Shown here in pieces: positions 25,494-34,733 of a DNA stretch of 64,000 nt (position 1 is the stretch's first letter; every line of letters begins with the position of its first letter). Made by a program: the position numbers and the translations under genes. This DNA is from Corynebacterium maris DSM 45190 (GTDB taxonomy: Bacteria; Actinomycetota; Actinomycetes; Mycobacteriales; Mycobacteriaceae). The DNA is taken from the NCBI RefSeq assembly GCF_000442645.1, contig NC_021915.1, positions 2,294,001-2,358,000 of the forward strand, given 5' to 3'. The notes below the pieces were generated by a model. It was not told the DNA's origin. It did not search any database and saw only the letters and a program-made list of their open reading frames with translations.

Positions 25494-25685
25494 GGCAAGT
25501 ATGCTACGGCAGAGAAAATAAGATGCATTCACTGTCTGTGCCCGCTGCCCGTGCCGGGCCCGGCACGACCCGTATCACCTGCGGGGATCCCGCGCGGCCA
25601 GGACGCGGCCTAACACCCCCCAAAGGGGAGGAACCCCACGATCATCCCTCGCACAATGCCCGGACGGGCCTCCTGCTCGTCGCCG

Positions 25686-26414
25686 TCAGCGCCGGCCTCG
25701 CCGCAGCTCCCGCGCTTTCCGCTTCTCCCGCAACGCCTTCGGGTCGTCCGAAGTGATGAACATGCCGGCGCCGACGCCGCCGAGCGCCCCGAACAAGTGC
25801 GCCTGCCACGACACCCCGGGCACGCCGGGCAGCACACCCCACACCAACCCCGAGTACATGAATCCCAAGATCACGCCGAGCGCGATCTGGGAGAGGGACC
25901 GGTTGAAGATGCCGCGCACCAGCAGGTAGCCCAGCCAGCCGTAGACCAGACCCGAGGCGCCGATATGGTTGGTGCCGATCCCGCCGAACAGCCACACCCC
26001 CGCTCCCCCGAACAGCACGACGATGGCCGTGACCTCCCAGAAGACCCGGTGCCCGGAGACGCCGATGAGGAACGCGAAGACCGCGCCCGGCACGGTGTTG
26101 GAGATCAGGTGGGAGAAGTTGGCGTGCAGCAGCGGGGACGTCAGGATGCCCCACAGGGAGCTGAGGTCGAGCGGATGGATGCCGAAGAAATTCAACGTCC
26201 CGCCGAAAAACAGGAGGTTGACCAGGTGCACGGCCCAGATCAGCACGACGTAGCCGAGGGCGTAGGCGACGCCCGTGCCCAGACGCGACGTGCGTGACAA
26301 CACGGGTTGGCGCCGGCCGGCGGGCGGACGCCGCCCAGACTGGGCCGGCGGCTGACCTCCCGGTCGGGGCCGGTACCCGTCGTACGGGCTCGAGTAAGGA
26401 TTCGGATAAGTCAT
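25686..26414 (-). CDS. Rhomboid-family intramembrane serine protease
   Basis: 242 aa from ATG 26414. A hydrophilic Pro/Arg-rich N-terminus of about 40 residues precedes six membrane segments. The catalytic dyad is visible: Ser154 in N-H-I-G-A-S-G-L-V-Y-G and His206 in W-Q-A-H-L-F-G-A-L-G-G; the H-x-N-x-x-H element is H-A-N-F-S-H. It cleaves membrane substrates inside the bilayer; its substrate is unknown. A basic tail, R-E-K-R-K-A-R-E-L-R-R-G-R-R, follows the last helix. It is convergent in orientation with no coding neighbour on the plus strand. Confidence 0.93.
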   Translation of the reverse strand: MTYPNPYSSPYDGYRPRPGGQPPAQSGRRPPAGRRQPVLSRTSRLGTGVAYALGYVVLIWAVHLVNLLFFGGTLNFFGIHPLDLSSLWGILTSPLLHANFSHLISNTVPGAVFAFLIGVSGHRVFWEVTAIVVLFGGAGVWLFGGIGTNHIGASGLVYGWLGYLLVRGIFNRSLSQIALGVILGFMYSGLVWGVLPGVPGVSWQAHLFGALGGVGAGMFITSDDPKALREKRKARELRRGRR

Positions 26415-26458
26415 GGTGGGCTCCAGATTACAGAGGCTTTCCGGCCCCCGCCCGAGAC

Positions 26459-27418
26459 TCAGCTCCTCCGCACCTGACTCCACGCCGTGACGCCGTAAGC
26501 CGACTCCGCCGCGACCACCGCCGCCACGATCGCAGCGGCGACGACGTCCGCGGCGGCGGCCGAGAGCTCGTGCAGAATATCCGGGGTCACGCCCGTGGCG
26601 TCCGGGGCGGTGGAGACCGCGAACAGCGTGTCGCCGTCCAGCGGGGAATGCGCGGGCCGCACGGCGCGGGCGACGCCGTCGTGTCCGGTCATCGCCAAGC
26701 GGGCGGCCTGCGCCTTGGTGACCGGAGCATCGGTGGCGATGACCCCGATGGTCGTGTTCAGGCTCGGGGTGGGCCGCTCCAATTGGGCGAAGGCCGCCGT
26801 GTCCACGGCCGGGGCCGACGCATCGCCGTACAGCAGCCCCGTGACCGGGTCGACGACTGAGCCGACGGGGTTGGCCACGACCCCGGCCGCCACCACGTGC
26901 TCCCCCACGCCCAGACTGGCCTGGCCGAACCCGCCGCGGAGCACGCCCGCGGTGGCGCCGCAGCCCGCGCCGAGCGCACCGGAGCGGACGTCCTTTCCTT
27001 CCGCCAGCGCGGTACGCACCGCCGCCGCCCCGTCCGCCGCGGTGGGCCGGTGCGCCGGATCCCCCACCACCAGGTCGAAGATGACCGCGCCCGGCACGAT
27101 CGGCACCCGCGGGCCCGGCGCGTCTTCGCCGAACACGGGGAAGCCGTAGCCCGCGGCCTCCAGCTCGGTCATCGCCCCGTCGGCGGCGGCCAGACCGAAG
27201 GCGGAGCCGCCGGCCAAGACGATGGCGTGGGCGCGCTGCACGGTGTTGTGCGGGGCCAACAGGTCGGTCTCGCGGGTGCCGGGCCCGCCGCCACGCACGT
27301 CCACGCCGGCGGTCATGCCCGCGGGGTCCTCCGCCAGCACCACCGTCACCCCGGTGTCCCCCAGGGACCGGTGCCCGAGGCGGAGGCCGGGGACGTCGAT
27401 AAGTGAGCCACGGGCCAT
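26459..27418 (-). CDS. P1-family (DmpA/nylon hydrolase-like) peptidase
   Basis: 319 aa from ATG 27418. G-L-R-L-G-H-R, G-G-G-P-G-T-R-E-T-D-L-L and G-G-S-A-F-G-L-A-A-A at the N-terminal side are family P1 signatures. The autoproteolytic site is expected at the S/T-L-N-T-T-I-G-V segment (here P-S-L-N-T-T-I-G-V), where Thr would become the N-terminal nucleophile of the beta chain. Members are aminopeptidases or 6-aminohexanoate oligomer hydrolases; the substrate here cannot be told. It lies 8 bp downstream of the DUF2017 gene, so the pair is probably cotranscribed. Confidence 0.87.
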   Translation of the reverse strand: MARGSLIDVPGLRLGHRSLGDTGVTVVLAEDPAGMTAGVDVRGGGPGTRETDLLAPHNTVQRAHAIVLAGGSAFGLAAADGAMTELEAAGYGFPVFGEDAPGPRVPIVPGAVIFDLVVGDPAHRPTAADGAAAVRTALAEGKDVRSGALGAGCGATAGVLRGGFGQASLGVGEHVVAAGVVANPVGSVVDPVTGLLYGDASAPAVDTAAFAQLERPTPSLNTTIGVIATDAPVTKAQAARLAMTGHDGVARAVRPAHSPLDGDTLFAVSTAPDATGVTPDILHELSAAAADVVAAAIVAAVVAAESAYGVTAWSQVRRS

Positions 27419-27426
27419 GGCCGGGC

Positions 27427-27963
27427 CTAGTCCATCATCGCGGTCAGCAGGCTGTCCTGGTTGAAGGCCAGCCACTCGACCAGGTTGTCGCGGTCCTGCT
27501 GCTCGCCCTCGCTGCGGACCTCCGCGGCAGACAGGAACAGGCGCAGGTCGTTGAGCGCGGCGATGAACTGCTGCGCCTCCTGCTCGGTCAGGGAGATCTC
27601 CACCCCGCCGTCGGGCCCCACCGCGACGGTGATGGCCTGCAGGTTCTCCAGCTTGTTTTTGATGATGTCGTTTTCGTGCAGGGCGCGCAGCAGGGAGTTG
27701 TCGCCCTCGTACTCCTCGTCGCCCTCGCGTTCGAAGTCGGGCAGCAGCCGCGCCAACGACGGATCTTCCGGGGCGTCCTTGTTGCCGGAGGCCATCCCCA
27801 TCATCTCCGCCAGTTCATCCTTCGGGGCGGAGCGGGCCCGCTGGATCAACGCCTCCGCCACCGACGAAGCCAGGTCGCCGAGCACCTCCCGCTCCATCGG
27901 GTCGAGGGTGGTCACGAACTTCGCGGACCGCATCAGGCCCTTCTTCTTACGCCAAGGTTGCAC
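27427..27963 (-). CDS. DUF2017 family protein
   Basis: 178 aa, soluble and acidic. The N-terminal basic M-Q-P-W-R-K-K-K-G is followed by L-D-P-x-E-R-E-V-L-G-D-L; the C-terminal N-D-L-R-L-F-L-S-A-A-E-V and W-L-x-x-x-Q-x-S-L are DUF2017 hallmarks. In actinobacteria DUF2017 genes sit directly downstream of clpS, as here (9-bp gap), which suggests a role connected with protein turnover; no biochemical function is known. Confidence 0.9.
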   Translation of the reverse strand: MQPWRKKKGLMRSAKFVTTLDPMEREVLGDLASSVAEALIQRARSAPKDELAEMMGMASGNKDAPEDPSLARLLPDFEREGDEEYEGDNSLLRALHENDIIKNKLENLQAITVAVGPDGGVEISLTEQEAQQFIAALNDLRLFLSAAEVRSEGEQQDRDNLVEWLAFNQDSLLTAMMD

Positions 27964-27972
27964 GGAGTCAGC

Positions 27973-28329
27973 CTATCCCGCCTGCTGCATGGTGGCCCAC
28001 AGGCCCGCGGTGTGCAGCTTCTTCACGTCGCCCTCGACCTTGTCGCGTTCCCCGGAGGAGACCACGGCCTTGCCTTCGGTGTGCACCTGCATCATCAGTT
28101 CGGTGGCGCGTTTCTTGTCGTAGCCCAGGATCGTCTGGAACACGTAGGTGACGTAGCTCATGAGGTTGACCGGGTCATCCCAGACGATGCACAGCCACGG
28201 CAGGTTTTCGGCGGTGGCGACGTCGAGCTCGATCTGCTCGTCGAGCTCCGGGCTGGCCGCCGGCGACGTCATCGCCGACGGGGCGCTCGCCCCGGCGGTC
28301 ATGGGGTTAAGGTGGTTTCCGGCGTTCAT
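27973..28329 (-). CDS. clpS: ATP-dependent Clp protease adaptor ClpS
   Basis: 118 aa from ATG 28329. Adaptor delivering N-degron substrates to ClpAP/ClpCP. The folded core begins at L-P-W-L-C-I-V-W-D-D-P-V-N, the conserved D-D-P-x-N that binds N-terminal hydrophobic residues, followed by M-S-Y-V-T-Y-V-F and the helical H-T-E-G-K-A segment. The first 35 residues are unstructured; later in-frame ATGs (MTAGAS, MTSPAA) are alternative starts. It is divergent from pncB, with about 100 bp between. Confidence 0.93.
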   Translation of the reverse strand: MNAGNHLNPMTAGASAPSAMTSPAASPELDEQIELDVATAENLPWLCIVWDDPVNLMSYVTYVFQTILGYDKKRATELMMQVHTEGKAVVSSGERDKVEGDVKKLHTAGLWATMQQAG

Positions 28330-28428
28330 GCCACCGAGTCTAGTCCGCCCCGCCCCGCATGTGCAGTCCCCGCCCGCCCGGGCACATATCCCGTCGGCAG
28401 AAAAAGAGACTGTATTAAGGTGGGATTC

Positions 28429-29775
28429 GTGAACAGGACTTTCCCCTCCATGCCCGCCGGTCGATCCACCTCGTTGTTGACCGACAAGTACGAGCTGACC
28501 ATGTTGCAGGCCGCCCTGCGCGACGGGACCGCCCACCGGCAGAGCAGTTTCGAGGTGTTCAGCCGGCGGCTGCCCAACGAGCGCCGCTACGGCGTCGTCG
28601 CCGGCACCGACCGGGTGCTGCGGGCCATCCAGGACTTCGTCTTCACCGAAGAACAGCTCGCGGAGATGGACTTCCTCGACGAAGACACGGTGGAGTACCT
28701 GCGCAACTACCGTTTCTCCGGCCAGGTCGACGGCTACCGGGAAGGCGAGCTGTACTTCGCCTACTCCCCCATCCTCACGGTGCGCGGCACCTTCGCCGAG
28801 TGCGTCATCTTGGAGACCGTGATCCTGTCGATCATGAACTCCGACTCCGCGGTCGCCTCCGCGGCGTCGCGCATGGTCACCGCCGCCGACGGCCGGCCCA
28901 TCATCGAGATGGGCTCGCGCCGCACCCATGAGTACGCCGCCGTCACCGCCGCCCGCGCCGCGTACCTGGCCGGTTTCGTGGCCACCTCCAACCTGGAGGC
29001 CTCCCACCGCTACGGGATCCCCGCCTCCGGCACCTCCGCGCATGCGTGGACGTTGCTGCACGTCAACGAGGACGGCTCCCCGAACGAAGCCGCGGCGTTT
29101 CGCTCCCAGATCGAGTCGCAGGGGGTGTCCACCACCTTGCTGGTGGACACCTACGACATCACCGAGGGAGTGAACACCGCCCTCGACGTCGCCGGCCCCG
29201 AGCTCGGCGGGGTGCGCATCGACTCCGGCGATTTAGGCATGATCACCCGGCGTGTGCGCCGCCAGCTCGACGAGCGCGGCGCCTACAACACCAAGATCGT
29301 GGTCTCCTCCGACCTGGACGAGTTCACCATCGCCGGGCTGCGGGGCGATCCGGTGGACACCTACGGGGTGGGCACCTCCGTGGTCACCGGCTCCGGGTCG
29401 CCGACGGCGGGGCTGGTGTACAAGCTCGTGGAGGTCGACGGGCACCCGGTGGTCAAACGTTCCTCCGGCAAGGCCATGACCGGCGGCACGAAGACGGCGG
29501 TGCGCGCCTACCGCGCCACCGGCGTCGCGGTCGAGGAGATCGTCCATCCCTTCGGCACCCCGACCCCGGACTGCGGGCAGTTGGACAGCACCGATCTGAC
29601 GATCCCGCTGATGCGCGACGGTAAGGTCGTCGACGGGCTGCCGGATCTGGAGGCTTCCCGGGCGCACCTGGCGGAGCAGATCCGCACGCTGCCGTGGGAG
29701 GGGTTGGCGCTCTCGCGCGATGAGCCGGCGATTCCCACCCGGTTCAGCGGGTTCCCGGACCCCTACGGCGAATGA
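28429..29775 (+). CDS. pncB: Nicotinate phosphoribosyltransferase
   Basis: 448 aa from GTG 28429, which follows AAGGTGG (28418-28424) by four bases; an in-frame ATG at 28450 is an alternative. It makes nicotinate mononucleotide from nicotinate and PRPP. L-L-T-D-K-Y-E-L-T-M is the conserved N-terminal motif; the G-T-S-A-H-A-W segment includes the phosphorylatable His, and R-I-D-S-G-D-L and the P-S-G/S-S-G-K-A-M segment line the active site. It uses the product of PncA (7609-8169), while nadE (43065) completes the pathway. Confidence 0.95.
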   Translation: MNRTFPSMPAGRSTSLLTDKYELTMLQAALRDGTAHRQSSFEVFSRRLPNERRYGVVAGTDRVLRAIQDFVFTEEQLAEMDFLDEDTVEYLRNYRFSGQVDGYREGELYFAYSPILTVRGTFAECVILETVILSIMNSDSAVASAASRMVTAADGRPIIEMGSRRTHEYAAVTAARAAYLAGFVATSNLEASHRYGIPASGTSAHAWTLLHVNEDGSPNEAAAFRSQIESQGVSTTLLVDTYDITEGVNTALDVAGPELGGVRIDSGDLGMITRRVRRQLDERGAYNTKIVVSSDLDEFTIAGLRGDPVDTYGVGTSVVTGSGSPTAGLVYKLVEVDGHPVVKRSSGKAMTGGTKTAVRAYRATGVAVEEIVHPFGTPTPDCGQLDSTDLTIPLMRDGKVVDGLPDLEASRAHLAEQIRTLPWEGLALSRDEPAIPTRFSGFPDPYGE

Positions 29776-29896
29776 CGGGGCCCGGCGCGTTCGGTTCTGC
29801 CCCTCCCTCGGCGTTAGACTCGCCACGCACCGCCTCCCCTCGCCCCGCGGAGGCGTTTCTCCCTGCCCTGCCGCGAATGAAAGAAGACGCCCCACA

Positions 29897-31894
29897 GTGA
29901 CCTCGACCTCTTCCGACCAGCCGCTCGTCTCTTCGACGGAGGAGCTTCTCGACGCGGCCGTCTCCGCCCTGGGCGGCGTCCGACGCGACGGGCAGATGGC
30001 CATGGCCAACGCCGTGACCGCGGCGTTGGAAAAGGAGCGGCACCTGGCCGTGCAGGCGGGCACCGGCACCGGTAAATCGCTGGCGTATCTGGTGCCGTCC
30101 ATCCGGCACGCCCACGCCGCCGATTCCACGGTGGTGGTGTCCACCGCCACGCTGGCGCTGCAGCGCCAGCTCGTCGACCGTGACCTGCCGCGCCTGGCCG
30201 ATTCCCTCGAGCCCGAGATGGAGCGCCGCCCGTCTTTCGCCATCATGAAGGGCCGTTCGAATTACCTGTGCCTGAACAAGATCGCCCGCGCGCAGAGTGA
30301 GCCGGAGGACTCGCTGCTCGACGAGACGGACGTGTCCTGGGTGGGCAAGCAGGTCTCCCGGGTCCACGAGTGGGCCAACGACACGGAGACCGGCGACCGC
30401 GACGACCTGGAGCCGGGCGTCTCCGACTTGGCCTGGAAGCAGGTGTCGGTGTCTGCGAGCGAGTGCCTGGGCGCCTCCCGCTGCCCCCACGGCGAGGAGT
30501 GCTTCGCGGAGTTGGCCAAGGCGAAGGCCCGCGACGTCGACGTGGTGGTGACCAACCACGCGTTGCTGGCGATCGACGCCCTGGCCGACGTCGATATCCT
30601 GCCCGCGCACGACGCAGTGGTCATCGACGAGGCCCACGAACTCGACGGGCGCATCACCGCGGTGGCCACCGCCGAGATCTCCTCCCGCAGCCTGAAGATG
30701 GCCGCCAAGCGCGCCGAGAAACTGGGCGCCGAGGGACGCGACAAGAAGCTGGAGGAACTCGCCGAGGACCTCGACGCCGTCACCGAATTACAGGGACCCG
30801 GCCGGTGGACCGCCATCGACGAACCGGTGCTGGCGTCGCTGACCGGGCTTCGCGACGGCCTGTGGTCCCTGCGCGAGGCCATCGCCCGCACCCCGGACGG
30901 CGAGGCCGCCAACAACCCCGAACGCTTCGCCGAGCGGCAGAACCTGAGCAACCACCTGCAGGATCTGCACGACGCGGTAGTGCGCATCCTGGAGGTCTAC
31001 GAGGCCGGCGAGGGCGACAACGTCGTTGACGCGGAGGAGGCCAGCGACGTGGTGTGGCTGGACCGCAGCGACCGCTGGGGCGACACACTCGCCGTGGCCC
31101 CGCTGTCGGTCGCCGGGTTGCTGCACGACCGGCTCTTCGCCGAGCAGACCGTGGTGCTGACCTCTGCGACCCTGACGGTGGGCGGCAACTTCGACGCGAT
31201 GGCCGCCTCCTGGGGGCTGCCGAAGGGCACGTGGGACGGACTCAACGCCGGCACCCCCTTCGACCCCAAGAAGTCCGGCATCCTCTACACCGCCAAACAC
31301 CTGCCCCAGCCGGGCCGCGACGGGCTCGCCGCCGAAACCCTCGACGAGATGGCCGAGCTGATCACCGCCGCCGGCGGCCGCACCTTAGGGTTGTTCTCCT
31401 CCCGCCGCGCCGCCGAGCAGGCCGCCCAGGAGCTGCGCCCGCGCCTCCCCTTCGACATCTATCTCCAGGGCGAGGACACCACCGGCGCGCTGGTGGACAA
31501 GTTCTCGAAGAACGAGAACTCCTGCCTCTTCGGCACCTTGACGCTGTGGCAGGGCGTGGACGTGCCCGGCACCGCCTTGTCGCTGGTCATGATCGACCGC
31601 ATCCCCTTTCCCCGCCCCGATGACCCGTTGCTGCAGGCCCGCTCCGAGGCCGCCAACGCCGCGGGCCGCAGCGGGTTCATGGAGGTCTCCGCCACGCACG
31701 CCGCCCTGCTCATGGCCCAAGGCGCCGGCCGGCTGCTGCGCTCGGTCACGGACCGGGGCGTGGTGGCGGTGCTGGACAATCGGCTGGTGACCAAACGCTA
31801 CGGCGGGTTCCTCAAGGCCTCCCTGCCGCAGTTCTGGGAGACCACTGACCCGGCCGTGGTCACCGGGGCGCTCAAGCGGCTGGTCGCTCAGTAG
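29897..31894 (+). CDS. DinG/XPD-like ATP-dependent DNA helicase
   Basis: 665 aa from GTG 29897. Superfamily 2 iron-sulphur helicase. Walker A A-G-T-G-T-G-K-S at about residues 54-61; D-E-A-H Walker B near 247; four cysteines between them (Y-L-C-L-N, S-E-C-L-G, S-R-C-P-H, E-E-C-F) are placed to bind a [4Fe-4S] cluster as in DinG/XPD. C-terminal motifs L-T-S-A-T-L, L-W-Q-G-V-D-V-P-G and Q-G-A-G-R-L-L-R are present. It likely unwinds 5' overhang or structured DNA. It ends 14 bp before the Crp/Fnr gene. Confidence 0.92.
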   Translation: MTSTSSDQPLVSSTEELLDAAVSALGGVRRDGQMAMANAVTAALEKERHLAVQAGTGTGKSLAYLVPSIRHAHAADSTVVVSTATLALQRQLVDRDLPRLADSLEPEMERRPSFAIMKGRSNYLCLNKIARAQSEPEDSLLDETDVSWVGKQVSRVHEWANDTETGDRDDLEPGVSDLAWKQVSVSASECLGASRCPHGEECFAELAKAKARDVDVVVTNHALLAIDALADVDILPAHDAVVIDEAHELDGRITAVATAEISSRSLKMAAKRAEKLGAEGRDKKLEELAEDLDAVTELQGPGRWTAIDEPVLASLTGLRDGLWSLREAIARTPDGEAANNPERFAERQNLSNHLQDLHDAVVRILEVYEAGEGDNVVDAEEASDVVWLDRSDRWGDTLAVAPLSVAGLLHDRLFAEQTVVLTSATLTVGGNFDAMAASWGLPKGTWDGLNAGTPFDPKKSGILYTAKHLPQPGRDGLAAETLDEMAELITAAGGRTLGLFSSRRAAEQAAQELRPRLPFDIYLQGEDTTGALVDKFSKNENSCLFGTLTLWQGVDVPGTALSLVMIDRIPFPRPDDPLLQARSEAANAAGRSGFMEVSATHAALLMAQGAGRLLRSVTDRGVVAVLDNRLVTKRYGGFLKASLPQFWETTDPAVVTGALKRLVAQ

Positions 31895-31908
31895 CTACAC
31901 TCGGGGCC

Positions 31909-32649
31909 ATGGCTCGCAATCCCGTCCGTTCCAGCTGTGCGCAACCCCACCAGTGCTCCCTCGACGTGCGGTTGCGGGCGATGCGGATGAGCCCGCTGTT
32001 GGGTGAGCTCACCCCACAGCAGCACCTGGAGCTGGACGAGAAACTCTCCGCCTGGTCCTGGGCGGACAACGACCCGATCCTGCTCGCCGGGGAGGAAAGC
32101 GAAGGCAGCTACCTCATCGTCGCCGGCCGGGTGCGGGTCACCAGAGACACCGTCGACGGCAAAGAGATCACCGTCGACGTCGCCGCCCCGGGCGACGTCA
32201 TCGGCCCGCTGCACACCAGCACCGCCGAAGCGATGGACTCCGCCTGGGCGATGGACACCACCTGCGCGCTGTATCTTCCGGCCCGGGCGCTCGGCGACGT
32301 AGTCACCGATTACCCCGCCTTCGCGGTCTCGTTGCTGCAGATGCAGCAAGAGCGGCTGGCCGCCTCCCGCACCCGGGAGGTCGACCAGGCGACCAAGACC
32401 GTCGAGCAGCGCGTCGCCGCGGTACTGCTCGACCTCGACGAAAGGATGGGGCAGGTGCGTTCCGACGGCTCGCACCTGATCCAGGCGCGGGTGCGCCGCG
32501 ACGACATCGCCGGCATGGCCGGCACCACCATCGAATCCGCCTCCCGCGCCATGACCAGGCTCCGGAAACGCGGCCTCGTCGACGCCGGCCGCGAATGGGT
32601 CGCCATCACCGACGCCGCCGGTCTCCGCGACGTGGCCGAGGGCGGCTAG
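31909..32649 (+). CDS. Crp/Fnr-family transcriptional regulator with N-terminal cysteines
   Basis: 246 aa. A cyclic-nucleotide-binding-like beta-roll (residues about 35-145: D-P-I-L-L-A-G-E-E-S-E-G-S-Y-L-I-V-x-G-R-V-R-V) is joined by a long helix to a Crp helix-turn-helix (R-D-D-I-A-G-M-A-G-T-T-I-E-S-A-S-R-A-M). The N-terminus has C-x5-C (Cys10, Cys16), and a third Cys falls in T-T-C-A-L-Y, which recalls the FNR iron-sulphur arrangement but lacks one ligand. A cAMP role is unlikely because the phosphate-binding Arg motif is not seen. Effector unknown. Confidence 0.85.
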   Translation: MARNPVRSSCAQPHQCSLDVRLRAMRMSPLLGELTPQQHLELDEKLSAWSWADNDPILLAGEESEGSYLIVAGRVRVTRDTVDGKEITVDVAAPGDVIGPLHTSTAEAMDSAWAMDTTCALYLPARALGDVVTDYPAFAVSLLQMQQERLAASRTREVDQATKTVEQRVAAVLLDLDERMGQVRSDGSHLIQARVRRDDIAGMAGTTIESASRAMTRLRKRGLVDAGREWVAITDAAGLRDVAEGG

Positions 32650-33389
32650 AAGCCTCCCGGCGTCGCGACGACGGTGAGGGAATCGGGGGCGATTTCCGTG
32701 AAACCGGCGTCGCGCACCGCCACCGCGTCGGAACGGGCGGCGAGCTCCGCCAACTCCTGTGCCGCCACCCCACGGACCTGAAGGGGATAACCGGCCTCGG
32801 CCCACCGCAGCACCCACTCAAAGGGCTGCTGCGCGGCCAGCAGCATGGAGCCGTGGCCGACTTGGGCGGCGGCCTTGCCCGTCGACATGTGCAACGCCTT
32901 GTCGACGGCGATCAGCGGCACCGCCGGATCGATCGGCCGCGCCGGGTCGGGTTCGAGGTCCGTGCCGCGGATCTGCAGCTTTTTCACCGACGCCGGCACC
33001 TCGGTGACGGCCGACGGCACGAAGGCACGCGCCTGTGCCCCGTCGACGTCGGCGGTGACGCCGGGCACCGCATGCGCGTCCTGCCACGGGGTGTTGCGGG
33101 CCCGGCGGGCGACCTTGCGGATGAGCCGGTCGTACCAGCCGGTCAACCCGGCCCGCCACCGCTCGTCGGTGACCGCGCGGGAATCCAGGCACACCATGAC
33201 GACCGCCTGCGCCGCCGCCTCCAGCAGCGGGGTCCGCGCGGGTGGATCGGCCTTCGGGATGTGCAGGGCGATCTGCATCGCCTGCACCGTCTCCGGGCGG
33301 TCGGGATCTTCCGTACGGCTGCGCCGGTCCGTGCTCGTGCGCGCGGCCAACAACTCGTGGGCGCCGCGCAGCAGGTCGGGCTCGACCAC
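32646..33389 (-). CDS. Peptidyl-tRNA hydrolase 2 (Pth2)-like protein
   Basis: 247 aa. The second half contains T-G-K-A-A-A-Q-V-G-H-G-S-M, closely resembling the Pth2 motif G-K-x-A-A-Q-x-x-H-A, and V-R-D-A-G-F-T-E-I near the end; the first 100 residues are extra relative to stand-alone Pth2 (about 120 aa). Corynebacteria often carry such a long form annotated as aminoacyl-tRNA hydrolase. GTG 33389 overlaps the serB stop by one base (TAGTG), so translation is coupled. The 3' end overlaps the convergent Crp/Fnr gene by 4 bp. Confidence 0.75.
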   Translation of the reverse strand: MVEPDLLRGAHELLAARTSTDRRSRTEDPDRPETVQAMQIALHIPKADPPARTPLLEAAAQAVVMVCLDSRAVTDERWRAGLTGWYDRLIRKVARRARNTPWQDAHAVPGVTADVDGAQARAFVPSAVTEVPASVKKLQIRGTDLEPDPARPIDPAVPLIAVDKALHMSTGKAAAQVGHGSMLLAAQQPFEWVLRWAEAGYPLQVRGVAAQELAELAARSDAVAVRDAGFTEIAPDSLTVVATPGGF

Positions 33390-34690
33390 TACTGCAGCGC
33401 GACCTTGCGCAGGGTGCCGGCCTCTTCCTCGGCGACGTCGATTTCGCTGCGCGGCACACCCAGGATGTAGAGCACCTCGTCGAGGAACGGGTGATTGACG
33501 GAGGTGTCCGCGATTTCCTTCAGCGCCGGCTTGGCGTTGAAGGCGATGCCCAGACCCGCCGCGGAGAGCATGTCGATGTCGTTGGCGCCGTCGCCGACGG
33601 CCACGGTCTGGTCCATGCGCACGCCGGAGTCGTCGGCGAATTCGCGCAGCAGGGTGGCTTTCGCCTCCCGGTCGACGATCTCACCGATGACGTTGCCGGT
33701 GAGCTTGCCGTCGACGATCTCGAGGGTGTTGGCGCGGACGTAATCCAGCTCCAGCTCCTCGGACAGCCCCTCGAGCACCTGAATGAAGCCGCCGGAGACC
33801 ACGGCGGTGCGGTAACCGAGCTTCTTCAGGGTGCGCAGGGTGGTGCGCGCGCCCGGGGTCAGGACGATGTCGGCCGCGACCTCGTCGATGACGGAGGCGT
33901 CCAGTCCGGCCAGCGCCTTGACGCGCTCGCGCAGGGACTCCTCGAAGTCGAGTTCACCGCGCATGGCGCGTTCGGTGACGGCGGCGACCTCCTCCTCACG
34001 GCCGGCGTGAGCGGCCAGCATCTCGATGACCTCGCCGGTGATCAGGGTGGAGTCGCAGTCGAAGCACACCAGGCGCTTGGAACGGCGGGTCAGCCCCGAG
34101 CGCTCGATGGCGATGTCGACGCCCAGTTCCGGCGTCAGCTCCGCCAGCGCCTTACGGAGTTTCTCCGCGCCGCCCGGGGCCGGGTTGGGCACCGTGACGG
34201 ACAGCTCGAGGCCGGTCAGCGGATAATCCGCGATGCCGCGGATGCGGTCGATGTTGGCTTCGTAGTTGGCCAGCGTCTGACCGATGGCCGAGACGTCCGC
34301 GGCGGTGACGGGGTTGCCCAGGACGACCACGACGTGCGTGGAGCGCGGGCGGGAGTGGGTCGTGGTGCCCTCGCCGAATTCGAGGTCGACGGTCTGCCCG
34401 TAGCTCTTGAGCGTTTCGCGCAGCCCCTCCTCGAGGACGTCGAGGCTCTCCGGTTTAATGCCGACGAAAGCGGCGAGCGAAAGGCGGCCGCGGAATTGGG
34501 CCTGCTCCACGTCGAGGAGCTGGACGCCGTGGGAGGCCAGTACCCGGAAGAAGGCCGCGGTGACTCCGGAGCGGTCGCGTCCGCTAGTCGTCACCACAGC
34601 GGGCTTCAGCCCCGGCTGCAGCTCCACCTGGAGAGAGGCTGACTCCGCCAGGGAGTCACTGGTAGCAGAAATATTCTTAGGCTCAGACAC
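33389..34690 (-). CDS. serB: Phosphoserine phosphatase
   Basis: 433 aa from GTG 34690. Last step of serine biosynthesis. An N-terminal ACT-like regulatory region (about 25-190, two repeats: V-V-T-T-S-G-R-D-R-S-G-V and V-V-V-L-G-N-P-V) precedes a HAD phosphatase with C-F-D-C-D-S-T-L-I (nucleophile Asp), V-S-G-G-F and G-D-G-A-N-D-I-D-M. The long open frame upstream of 34690 overlaps a hairpin and is not supported. It is coupled to the Pth2-like gene. ACT domains often bind amino acids, so serine feedback is possible. Confidence 0.93.
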   Translation of the reverse strand: MSEPKNISATSDSLAESASLQVELQPGLKPAVVTTSGRDRSGVTAAFFRVLASHGVQLLDVEQAQFRGRLSLAAFVGIKPESLDVLEEGLRETLKSYGQTVDLEFGEGTTTHSRPRSTHVVVVLGNPVTAADVSAIGQTLANYEANIDRIRGIADYPLTGLELSVTVPNPAPGGAEKLRKALAELTPELGVDIAIERSGLTRRSKRLVCFDCDSTLITGEVIEMLAAHAGREEEVAAVTERAMRGELDFEESLRERVKALAGLDASVIDEVAADIVLTPGARTTLRTLKKLGYRTAVVSGGFIQVLEGLSEELELDYVRANTLEIVDGKLTGNVIGEIVDREAKATLLREFADDSGVRMDQTVAVGDGANDIDMLSAAGLGIAFNAKPALKEIADTSVNHPFLDEVLYILGVPRSEIDVAEEEAGTLRKVALQ

Positions 34691-34733
34691 GGTGTCTATT
34701 GTGGCACGCTTTGCCGCGAATAGGGAATATACG

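Noticed and set aside
25478..25756. 92-codon plus-strand frame with a hydrophobic Ala-rich tail resembling a signal peptide
   Set aside because: The hydrophobic part is the reverse of the rhomboid C-terminus; no ribosome-binding site and no conserved motif.
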